From: Candidatus Woesearchaeota archaeon
Lineage (GTDB): Archaea > Nanobdellota > Nanobdellia > Woesearchaeales > WJKL01
NCBI GenBank assembly: GCA_014729145.1
Contig: WJKL01000007.1
Location: 1 to 16,306, forward strand
Direction of reading: 5' to 3'
DNA: 16,306 nt
Below the pieces are notes generated by a model that saw nothing but the letters and a program-made list of their open reading frames with translations, did no database searches and had not been told where the DNA came from. A program made the translations under genes and the position numbers. Positions 1 to 4,918 of this stretch are shown piece after piece (the first letter of the stretch is position 1; each line of letters begins with the position of its first letter).

Positions 1-228
1 ATCTGTACATCAACAGGCTCAGCCTGTTCTTCACATACATTAGAACCATCTCATGTAATAATGGCATTGGAAAACAGCCCGGAAAGGGCCCATGGTTCAA
101 TAAGATTTTCAATCTCAAAATACACAACAAAGGAAGAATTAGACTTTACAATAAAAGAAATAAAAAAAACAGTTGAAAAGCTGAGAAAAATAAGCCCATT
201 GACTAAACTGGCAAAAAAGGTGTTATAA
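1..228 (+). CDS. iscS: Cysteine desulfurase, C-terminal part (partial at window edge)
   Basis: This is the last 75 codons of a PLP-dependent cysteine desulfurase of the NifS/IscS family, open at the left edge of the window. The enzyme takes sulfur from cysteine as a persulfide and passes it to a scaffold protein for Fe-S cluster building. The visible part begins inside the active-site loop, TSTGSACSSHTLEPS, whose cysteine carries the persulfide. It continues through the family's terminal pattern of MAL, ERAHGSIRFSIS and a TTKEELDFTI helix. The PLP-binding lysine lies outside the window. The stop codon is one base from the iscU start, so the two are co-transcribed. The family is clear; choosing IscS over NifS rests mainly on the IscU partner. 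Confidence 0.9.
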   Translation: MCTSTGSACSSHTLEPSHVIMALENSPERAHGSIRFSISKYTTKEELDFTIKEIKKTVEKLRKISPLTKLAKKVL

Positions 229-229
229 A

Positions 230-601
230 ATGTATAGTAAAAAAATAATTAACAGGTTCAAAAATCCAAAATTTGCAGGAGAAATAAAAAACCCGGATGC
301 AGTTGGAGAAGTTGGTAATATAAAATGCGGAGATATAATGAAAGTATTCCTTACCATAAAAAATAATAAAATAAAAAATATCCGATTCAAAACCTATGGA
401 TGTGTTGCTGCTATAGTATCTACAGATTTTCTTTGTGAAATAGTCAAAGGCAAAACTCTAAAGCAGGCACTAAAAGTTACAAACAAAGACATAGTAAAGA
501 AAATGGGCGATGTTCCTCCAATAAAATTACACTGTTCTGTTCTTGCACAAAAAGCATTAAAACAAGCCATCAAAAACTATCAAAAGAAAAAAAAGAAATA
601 A
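230..601 (+). CDS. iscU: Fe-S cluster assembly scaffold IscU
   Basis: This 123-residue protein is the scaffold on which [2Fe-2S] and [4Fe-4S] clusters are built from sulfur delivered by the cysteine desulfurase encoded just upstream. All expected ligand residues are present: Cys33 and Asp35 in KCGD, Cys58 in FKTYGC, and His101-Cys102 in the PPIKLHCS motif. The length matches the single-domain IscU/NifU N-terminal family, and there is no C-terminal Nfu domain. The last residues are a lysine-rich tail (KKKKK). The ATG is one base after the desulfurase stop and is preceded by a GGTG ribosome-binding element seven bases upstream. The glycine-rich GCGSA stretch of bacterial IscU is GCVAA here. Likely clients in this window are the oxidoreductase delta and beta subunits. 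Confidence 0.93.
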   Translation: MYSKKIINRFKNPKFAGEIKNPDAVGEVGNIKCGDIMKVFLTIKNNKIKNIRFKTYGCVAAIVSTDFLCEIVKGKTLKQALKVTNKDIVKKMGDVPPIKLHCSVLAQKALKQAIKNYQKKKKK

Positions 602-608
602 AAAAGAC

Positions 609-911
609 TTAAATCTGAGCCTCTTTTCTTAATCCAAATATCTCTCTAAATTCTTTTTGAAGTTTAGGTCTTTTCCTGCCTATAAGATCATCAGCTTCTT
701 CGCTGTAGCAGTGCGCGCAAACACCCATATATTTGCCGCAGAAAAGGCATCTGACCCCTGTCTCGGATTTGGGGATAACTAGAGATTCCCCTAAAGATGG
801 GTGCCATCCCTTGATCTGCTTTCTCATACATTCCGGACAGATCGGATTTGTTATTGCCTCTTGGCAAACTATACATTTTGCTTCTTCTGGTTGTATTTGC
901 GCGGGTTTCAT
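609..911 (-). CDS. Small zinc-binding protein with four CxxC pairs
   Basis: This 100-residue protein has no function I can assign. It has eight cysteines in four CxxC knuckles: Cys13/16 and Cys25/28, then Cys55/58 and Cys65/68. The two halves (CIVC-X8-CPEC and CLFC-X6-CAHC) look like two zinc-ribbon or treble-clef modules joined by a linker of about 26 residues. The C-terminal 30 residues are charged and predicted helical. There is no signal peptide or membrane segment, so it is probably cytosolic and may bind nucleic acid or a protein partner. The start is fixed by a perfect Shine-Dalgarno sequence, AGGTGAT, five bases before the ATG. The gene is convergent with iscU and only seven bases from it. 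It lies downstream of a structured leader at about 931-1120. Confidence 0.8.
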   Translation of the reverse strand: MKPAQIQPEEAKCIVCQEAITNPICPECMRKQIKGWHPSLGESLVIPKSETGVRCLFCGKYMGVCAHCYSEEADDLIGRKRPKLQKEFREIFGLRKEAQI

Positions 912-916
912 ACCAC

Positions 917-923
917 ATCACCT
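917..923 (-). promoter_or_regulatory. Strong Shine-Dalgarno site for the CxxC protein
   Basis: On the minus strand this reads AGGTGAT, complementary to the conserved 3' end of archaeal 16S rRNA, and stands five bases before the ATG at 911-909. It decides the start codon. It also implies a transcript with a real 5' leader, unlike the first genes of other operons in this window, which look leaderless. Confidence 0.7.
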
Positions 924-930
924 ATGTTTT

Positions 931-953
931 AGCCAATTACTTGGCTTTTTTTT
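931..953. other. Perfect 6-bp hairpin followed by a T tract (plus-strand sense)
   Basis: On the plus strand AGCCAA (931-936), loop TTAC and TTGGCT (941-946) form a perfect hairpin running directly into a T tract ending at 953. This looks like an intrinsic terminator for plus-strand transcription, but no plus-strand gene ends just before it; iscU ends at 601 with an opposing gene between. On the minus strand the same hairpin lies in the leader of the CxxC protein, just upstream of its Shine-Dalgarno site. It could stop antisense transcription or shape that leader. The hairpin is certain as sequence; its function is not. Confidence 0.4.
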
Positions 954-957
954 ACCA

Positions 958-1116
958 GGTTCTTCAGCAACTGAAAAAAGATTAAGAATCAGTAACCTTC
1001 TATGCTGCAAGAACCCAGGATTGTGATTGAGTTCCTACCACATAAATGGTTTGTAGCACCCATTGGACACTAACAGGATCTTAAAAATTCTGTGTCCCAA
1101 ATTCGTACTCGGATGC
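958..1116 (-). ncRNA. Candidate structured RNA or 5' leader with two hairpin domains
   Basis: The gap between the CxxC protein and the coiled-coil gene contains two convincing folds. Domain one pairs 958-964 with 1009-1015 (7 bp), 965-969 with 1003-1007 (5 bp) and 970-974 with 989-993 (5 bp). That is 17 Watson-Crick pairs, broken by a single bulged base (1008) and a nine-base bulge (994-1002), with a 14-base loop. Domain two pairs 1065-1070 with 1092-1097 (6 bp), with a weaker inner stem 1075-1079/1087-1091. It is enclosed by 1056-1061/1111-1116, which pairs fully only on the minus strand, through one G-U. A TATA-like box at 1139-1149 would start a minus-strand transcript near 1118, just before domain two. 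The outer stem is followed on the minus strand by T-ACA, which recalls an H/ACA guide RNA, but no clear kink-turn was found and the spacing is not ideal. The inner stem of domain two pairs better on the plus strand, so strand is uncertain. I do not recognise RNase P, SRP, 5S or tRNA signatures. Confidence 0.4.
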
Positions 1117-1138
1117 ATATCTTTAATAATACAGAAAT

Positions 1139-1149
1139 ACTATATAAAT
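1139..1149 (-). promoter_or_regulatory. TATA-like box upstream of the structured leader
   Basis: The minus strand reads ATTTATATAGT here, a good archaeal TATA-like sequence centred at about 1144. Transcription would start near 1118, producing a leader of roughly 200 bases before the CxxC gene, or a separate small RNA. The near-palindromic core means a plus-strand promoter cannot be excluded, although that would read antisense into the coiled-coil gene. Confidence 0.45.
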
Positions 1150-1172
1150 TTTGTGTATATACCTTTTAGAGA

Positions 1173-1613
1173 TTATTTCTCTATCATCTCTTCCTGCTCT
1201 CCTTTTGCCTTATACGCTCCTCTTGTTTTTACCCTTCTTATAAGATTTATTATTGACTGCAGACTTGCATTCATCCCTGCTTTGTCTCTCAAAACATTGT
1301 AGTTGTCCTTTATCTTTGCCTGATATCTTTTGAACAGATGCTCTAGATATTTTAGCCTGTCAGGGTTCCTCCTGATGGATGATTCCAGCTTGCTTAATCT
1401 CTTTCTCATCCTTTTCTCATTAAAACCCTTTCCTCTTCCAAGCTGTCTTTTCTGCTTTCTTATCTCCTTTTTCTTCTCTTTAATCTCTTCTTTCAGCTCT
1501 TTTTTCTTCTCCTCAGGCTCTTTTTTGCTTTTACTGAAAGGAGCAGCGATTACCTTAAAAGGCAGCTTAACCACTCTAAATACCAGCTTGAATATTCCTT
1601 TTATTATTCCCAT
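1173..1613 (-). CDS. Basic coiled-coil protein, last gene of the nop5-fibrillarin operon
   Basis: No known family was recognised in this 146-residue protein. The N-terminal 26 residues form an amphipathic, mildly hydrophobic stretch (GIFKLVFRVVKLPFKVIAAPF). This is followed by a long run of alternating Lys and Glu, roughly residues 30-60, typical of a charged coiled coil or single alpha helix. A basic helical region completes it. The start chosen is the ATG at 1613-1611, because a GGTGA ribosome-binding site sits four bases upstream; an upstream in-frame ATG at 1634 would put that site inside the protein. The gene overlaps the fibrillarin end by ten bases and is probably translationally coupled to it. 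Its basic character and operon position suggest, but do not show, a link to RNA or ribosome biogenesis. The amphipathic N-terminus could instead mean membrane-surface binding. Confidence 0.7.
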   Translation of the reverse strand: MGIIKGIFKLVFRVVKLPFKVIAAPFSKSKKEPEEKKKELKEEIKEKKKEIRKQKRQLGRGKGFNEKRMRKRLSKLESSIRRNPDRLKYLEHLFKRYQAKIKDNYNVLRDKAGMNASLQSIINLIRRVKTRGAYKAKGEQEEMIEK

Positions 1614-2278
1614 TTTTTCACCACAAACATACAATGGTCCTTCTGAAAAGGACTTAATAGTTTATAGTCAATTACATTTAAATTTCTTTCTAATTTTTCC
1701 CTCACTTGCTTGAATATCTTGAAAGGCTTCTCAACAACATTCACGCTTCTTGCCTTCACAGCTAAAAGTCCAACCCCTTCTTTCTTCAAAAACATATCAA
1801 CATTCTTCAGGAAGATCTCAGCCTGGTTCCTTTGTGCAATGTCCATATAAACAATGTCAACCTTCTCTGTCATCTTATCCTTGTACTCTTCTGGCTTGTT
1901 TGCATCATAAAGCATAGGGGCTATATTCTTCCTGTCCTCACATACAAAAACAAGATCCCTCATCATCCTTGGTGCAAACTCAACAGCAAAAACAAAACCT
2001 TCCTCTCCAACAATGTCAGAAACATGTGAAACAGTAGTCCCAGAGCTTGCTCCCAGATACAGGACAATACTTCCCTTTTCAATGCCTATCTTATTGATTC
2101 CTTTCAAGATAGATGCTGCTAATTTGCTTCTCTTGGGGTTCCACTCCCTGTATTCAAGATTATTCTCATTTATAACACTCTCATCATAGACTGTCTTACC
2201 TGGAGTTAAGTTCTTTGTAAATAATTTCTTTCTTCTCTTTCCTTTTTCATAAATTCTGTGAAATCTTGATTGTTTCAT
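1604..2278 (-). CDS. flpA: Fibrillarin, archaeal rRNA/tRNA 2'-O-methyltransferase
   Basis: This 224-residue protein is the catalytic subunit of the C/D-box ribonucleoprotein. It transfers a methyl group from S-adenosylmethionine to the 2'-OH of rRNA and tRNA riboses chosen by guide RNAs. The SAM-binding motif YLGASSGTTVSHVSD spans residues 74-88, followed by the acidic strand FAVEFAPRMMRDL at 97-109. The family's catalytic tetrad is readable as Lys52 (RSKLAA), Asp146 (MDIAQ), Lys175 (VKARS) and His215 (KDHC). The length is normal for archaeal fibrillarin. Its ATG overlaps the stop of the upstream methyltransferase gene as ATGA, indicating translational coupling, and no good Shine-Dalgarno sequence is seen. 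Its usual partner, Nop5, is two genes upstream in the same operon but lacks the domain that normally docks fibrillarin. Confidence 0.96.
   Translation of the reverse strand: MKQSRFHRIYEKGKRRKKLFTKNLTPGKTVYDESVINENNLEYREWNPKRSKLAASILKGINKIGIEKGSIVLYLGASSGTTVSHVSDIVGEEGFVFAVEFAPRMMRDLVFVCEDRKNIAPMLYDANKPEEYKDKMTEKVDIVYMDIAQRNQAEIFLKNVDMFLKKEGVGLLAVKARSVNVVEKPFKIFKQVREKLERNLNVIDYKLLSPFQKDHCMFVVKKWE
1618..1622 (-). promoter_or_regulatory. Ribosome-binding site deciding the coiled-coil gene start
   Basis: The minus strand reads GGTGA four bases before the ATG at 1613-1611. It lies inside the last codons of the fibrillarin reading frame's 3' neighbourhood and supports the shorter, 146-residue form over the 153-residue one. 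Confidence 0.6.
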
Positions 2279-2922
2279 TTTTTAGCCATAAACATATAAT
2301 CAGTAAAATAATTGTAAGTTTTTGTCCCCCCAACATTTGTTTTTTTCAGCACTTTAAATCCATTTCTCAAAAGCATATCATTAACTTCTTTCTGATTTCT
2401 ATATCTACAAAACAATTCCTGATATCCTTTTCTGATTGTTTTTCCTAGTCTAATAAATTGAACTTTAATCCTGTCAAAAAAATTTCCTTCAAAAACAGGA
2501 TCAATAATAAAAAACATTCCTCCTTTTTTCAATATCCTATATGCTTCTTTAATCACTGGGTCTGCATTAAAGATATGATGAAGTGCAAACTTCATTATTA
2601 CAGCATCATATTTATTAGAAAGCAGAGGAACATCAGAAATATCTGCTTTGATAATCTTAAGATTCTTAATATTTCCAAATTTTTCATTAAGGATTTTGAT
2701 CATTTCTTCAGAAGCATCAATGGCAGTAAATTCTTTTACTTTATTATTAAAAAAAGGTATTATATTTCCAGAGCCAGTAGCAAAATCAACAATTTTCATT
2801 CTCTTATTTAGATTTAACTCTGGTAGCAAATATTTCTCTACTGAGACAATCCAGTCTTCTTTGTTTGCCCTTTTAGCAAAACTCCTTGCATGTTTCCCTC
2901 TTATTGCTCCTTTTGCTTTCAT
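2275..2922 (-). CDS. Class I SAM-dependent methyltransferase of unknown target
   Basis: This 215-residue protein has the fold of the Methyltransf_11/UbiE-like group. Motif I, VDFATGSGN, is at residues 45-53, and the ribose-binding acidic residue is Asp69 in AIDAS. The motif II-III region ADISDVPLLSNKYDAVIMKF is followed by ALHHI and a YRILKKGGMFFIID strand typical of the family. The N-terminal 20 residues are basic. The target cannot be read from sequence; small molecules, tRNA, rRNA and proteins are all known substrates of related enzymes. The gene is joined by ATGA overlaps to nop5 before it and fibrillarin after it, so the three are probably made together. That suggests a role in RNA or ribosomal-protein modification, as inference only. 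Confidence 0.88.
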   Translation of the reverse strand: MKAKGAIRGKHARSFAKRANKEDWIVSVEKYLLPELNLNKRMKIVDFATGSGNIIPFFNNKVKEFTAIDASEEMIKILNEKFGNIKNLKIIKADISDVPLLSNKYDAVIMKFALHHIFNADPVIKEAYRILKKGGMFFIIDPVFEGNFFDRIKVQFIRLGKTIRKGYQELFCRYRNQKEVNDMLLRNGFKVLKKTNVGGTKTYNYFTDYMFMAKK

Positions 2923-3632
2923 TTAAACTCTTCCTCAACCTCTTTCCTAAGCTTATCACCTATAAACTCTCCTTTGAAATAATCGATCTTTGCAGCCAGC
3001 AGTATCTTGTCAGCAAGCTTTCTTGCAGCCTTTCCTTTCTTCCCTTTGCTGACTCTTGCTACCAGAGGATGTTTGATTATAACGCCGTACTTTGGAGCTT
3101 TTGCTTTTGTCTTCATATGCCTGAAAAGGGCTTTCTCCGCGCCTAACAATTGAACAGTTGAAGCCGGAAAAAGAACCAATCTTTTCAGATCTCCTGCTAT
3201 CGCTATCAGCCTTGCTCCAATAAGTGAACCAGCAACTGCACTTATATTGGGGCAATTATCCTCCATAATTTTCTCAAGATATTTTTCCTGTTCCTTCTTA
3301 AGCTTAAACAAACTCTCAATTCCCTTGGCCAGGTCCAGTATAGGCTTCATATCTTCCTTGTCTATATCAGCACCCATGGAATCCTTTTTCTTCTTATCCT
3401 TCCTTTCGATAACAGCATTGACAAACTCTTCATGATCATAGACCTCTCTTGAAAACTCTGGATTATAGAACTCATACCAATCCCTAAGCCTTTTAGCCAA
3501 AGTATTAACAACCCTATTTATCTCATCAATATTGTTTATAGCCTGTACTATAAAATCGTCAAATTTAACAGATTCCTTCAGTTTCTGCTTTGTATCCTTC
3601 AGATTCTCCATGTAATACTTCTCAAAATCCAT
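2919..3632 (-). CDS. nop5: Nop5/Nop56-58 family C/D-box RNP core protein, N-terminal domain missing
   Basis: Nop5 scaffolds the archaeal C/D-box particle: its Nop domain grips the guide RNA together with L7Ae, and its coiled coil dimerises. In this 237-residue protein the coiled-coil region spans about residues 22-125. The C-terminal Nop domain follows at about 127-222, with the family signature NISAVAGSLIGARLIAIAGD and then PASTVQLLGAEKALFRH, and a helix ending near AAKIDYFKGE. Family members are usually about 350-400 residues and begin with a domain of roughly 120 residues that binds fibrillarin. Here only about 22 residues precede the coiled-coil signature FIVQAINNIDEINRVVNTLAKRLRDWY. A TATA-like box 25 bases before the ATG argues that the short form is genuine and is the first gene of the operon. 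Confidence 0.93.
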   Translation of the reverse strand: MDFEKYYMENLKDTKQKLKESVKFDDFIVQAINNIDEINRVVNTLAKRLRDWYEFYNPEFSREVYDHEEFVNAVIERKDKKKKDSMGADIDKEDMKPILDLAKGIESLFKLKKEQEKYLEKIMEDNCPNISAVAGSLIGARLIAIAGDLKRLVLFPASTVQLLGAEKALFRHMKTKAKAPKYGVIIKHPLVARVSKGKKGKAARKLADKILLAAKIDYFKGEFIGDKLRKEVEEEFK

Positions 3633-3649
3633 ATTTAGACAAAAATAAT

Positions 3650-3662
3650 TTAATTATTTAAA
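3650..3662 (-). promoter_or_regulatory. TATA-like box of the nop5-fibrillarin operon
   Basis: The minus strand reads CTTTAAATAATTAAA across this site, centred about 25 bases before the nop5 ATG at 3632. That spacing predicts transcription starting at or next to the start codon, hence a leaderless message. No Shine-Dalgarno sequence precedes the ATG, which agrees. Confidence 0.55.
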
Positions 3663-3699
3663 GCTTTGTAGTTTTAACCCTTAAAAGTGTTCCAAAACA

Positions 3700-3707
3700 T
3701 TTATATA
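3700..3707 (+). promoter_or_regulatory. TATA box of the oxidoreductase operon
   Basis: TTTATATA here, preceded by an A-rich stretch (CCAAAACA) where a B-recognition element is expected, lies 25-30 bases before the ATG at 3732. It predicts a leaderless transcript and rules out the upstream in-frame ATG at 3687, which would lie before the promoter. Confidence 0.65.
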
Positions 3708-3731
3708 CATTATTTCAATAATCAAAAAAAT

Positions 3732-4283
3732 ATGATTGAAATCAAGTGTACCGGCAGAGGAGGACAGGGTGCTGTAACATTCTCCCAGATACTCGCAATG
3801 GCTGCTTTTGAAGAGGGTTTTCCTGTTGTACAGGCAATGCCTACATTTGGTGTTGAACGTAGAGGTGCTCCTTCATTCTCATTCACGAGACTTTCAAAAG
3901 AGCAGTGCTTCGGCATCCGCTCCCAGATATATAAACCAGATATTGTGATCATACTTGATCCTTCACTGCTTGAAGACATAGATGCCACAAAAGGCCTGAA
4001 GAAAAAAGGAAAGCTTATCATAAACACAAACAAAAATCCTAAAAAACTCAAGACAAAAGGAGATTATGACGTCTACACAGTAGATGCTTCAGCAGTAGCC
4101 TCAAAAATATTCAAAAAAGACATTGTAAACACTGCTATGCTTGGAGCATTTGCGCATGCAACCAAGATAGTTTCATTAAAATCCCTCAATAAAGGTATAG
4201 AGCAGAGATTCGAGGGAAATAAAAAACTTATAGATTTGAACAAAAAAGCTGTAAAAGAAGTTTATGACAAATTAAAAGCATAA
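3732..4283 (+). CDS. porG: Pyruvate:ferredoxin oxidoreductase, gamma subunit
   Basis: This 183-residue protein is the gamma (catalytic-domain III type) subunit of a four-subunit 2-oxoacid:ferredoxin oxidoreductase, which oxidatively decarboxylates pyruvate to acetyl-CoA, reducing ferredoxin. Family hallmarks are the N-terminal glycine-rich CTGRGGQGAVTFSQ (residues 6-19), PTFGVERRGAPSFSFTRLS around residues 37-55, and NTAMLGAFAHAT near residue 130. The start at 3732 is preferred over the in-frame ATG at 3687 because family members begin a few residues before GRGGQG, and because the TATA box falls between the two. The gene opens the operon gamma-delta-(membrane protein)-alpha-beta, with two bases to the delta gene. 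Substrate assignment relies on the alpha subunit; related enzymes use 2-ketoisovalerate or other oxoacids. Confidence 0.92.
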   Translation: MIEIKCTGRGGQGAVTFSQILAMAAFEEGFPVVQAMPTFGVERRGAPSFSFTRLSKEQCFGIRSQIYKPDIVIILDPSLLEDIDATKGLKKKGKLIINTNKNPKKLKTKGDYDVYTVDASAVASKIFKKDIVNTAMLGAFAHATKIVSLKSLNKGIEQRFEGNKKLIDLNKKAVKEVYDKLKA

Positions 4284-4285
4284 AA

Positions 4286-4573
4286 ATGCCTAAAAAGAAA
4301 AAACAGATCAAGATCAACACAGGAGCTGTGATAACCAAGCCAGGCTCAAGCAAAAAGAACAAGACATCCGGCTGGCGTACTGAAAAGCCCGTTATAGACC
4401 ATGATAAATGCATAAAATGCGGAAGATGCTGGGAATTCTGCCCTGATCTTGCTATCAAGATGAGAAAGTCAGATGGAAAAGCAGAAGTTGATTATGACTA
4501 CTGCAAGGGATGCGGAATCTGTGCAATGCAGTGTCCTGTAAAATGTATCAAGATGATCAAGGAGGAAAAGTGA
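4286..4573 (+). CDS. porD: Pyruvate:ferredoxin oxidoreductase, delta subunit (2x[4Fe-4S])
   Basis: This 95-residue subunit passes electrons from the catalytic core to external ferredoxin. It carries two classic [4Fe-4S] motifs: Cys42, 45, 48 and 52 (CIKCGRCWEFCP) and Cys73, 76, 79 and 83 (CKGCGICAMQCP). A ninth cysteine, Cys87, follows the second motif. Before the clusters, GWRTEKPVIDHDKC matches the usual delta-subunit lead-in. The very N-terminus is unusually basic (MPKKKKQIKI), as is that of the beta subunit. The gene starts two bases after porG and its TGA shares a base with the ATG of the next gene. Assignment is firm as a POR/VOR delta subunit. Confidence 0.94.
   Translation: MPKKKKQIKINTGAVITKPGSSKKNKTSGWRTEKPVIDHDKCIKCGRCWEFCPDLAIKMRKSDGKAEVDYDYCKGCGICAMQCPVKCIKMIKEEK
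4561..4565 (+). promoter_or_regulatory. Ribosome-binding site for the operon's membrane protein
   Basis: GGAGG inside the end of porD stands seven bases before the ATG at 4573 and fixes the start of the membrane protein. It is the strongest ribosome-binding sequence in the operon and rules out the in-frame ATG at 4510, which lies well inside porD. Confidence 0.7.
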
Positions 4574-4917
4574 TGAAATTCAAAAAAATACTCAAGACAA
4601 ACACAATAATCGGAATAATAATATCATTGTATTTTTCAATAAAAGGCTCTATGACAAATGGTTGGTTTACCTGTATGACTTTAAATGAAGTTCAGTCCTG
4701 CACTGTAATCGGGTGGGTTCTTCAGATAATCATTTTGTCCATAATATTCATAGTAATTTTAATAGGCATATTCTATGGTATGCTTCGTCTGTTTAAGTCA
4801 GTTAAAAAAGAAAAGCCCGAAGAAAAAAAGAAGAAAAAAGAAGAGACCAAGAAAGAGAAAGATCCTAAAAAAGAAGAAAAAAAACAAGAAAAACCAAAAA
4901 AGAAGATAAAGATATAA
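4573..4917 (+). CDS. Small two-helix membrane protein with lysine-rich tail, inside the por operon
   Basis: No family was recognised in this 114-residue protein. A hydrophobic stretch at about residues 10-24 and a stronger membrane helix at about 46-71 are separated by a short loop with two cysteines (Cys34 and Cys43). From residue 75 to the end the protein is almost entirely Lys, Glu and Pro, a highly charged, probably disordered tail. By the positive-inside rule both ends would face the cytoplasm and the cysteine loop the outside. The start overlaps the porD stop by one base and the end is one base from porA, so it is an integral part of the operon. It might anchor the oxidoreductase at the membrane; this is inference from position only. 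The coding signal is supported by the ribosome-binding site and exact gene packing. Confidence 0.8.
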   Translation: MKFKKILKTNTIIGIIISLYFSIKGSMTNGWFTCMTLNEVQSCTVIGWVLQIIILSIIFIVILIGIFYGMLRLFKSVKKEKPEEKKKKKEETKKEKDPKKEEKKQEKPKKKIKI

Positions 4918-4918
4918 A

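Noticed and set aside
958..1015. Terminal inverted repeats of a small mobile element
   Set aside because: The arms are only about 50 bases apart, no target-site duplication or transposase is visible, and the bulged pairing fits RNA structure better.
733..1026. Plus-strand open frame of 97 codons across the CxxC protein gene and its leader
   Set aside because: It runs antisense to a protein with a strong ribosome-binding site and eight ordered cysteines, has no recognisable domain and crosses the hairpin region.
958..1116. RNase P RNA, SRP RNA, 5S rRNA or tRNA in the hairpin region
   Set aside because: None of the conserved sequence cores of these RNAs could be found on either strand; only the stems support an RNA.
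1614..1634. Upstream ATG giving a 153-residue form of the coiled-coil protein
   Set aside because: The GGTGA ribosome-binding site lies between this ATG and the one at 1613, four bases before the latter.
3687..3731. Upstream in-frame ATG for porG adding 15 residues
   Set aside because: It lies before the TATA box at 3700-3707, and the family starts near the ATG at 3732.
4510..4572. Upstream ATG for the membrane protein inside porD
   Set aside because: The added residues are porD read in another frame, and GGAGG sits seven bases before the ATG at 4573.
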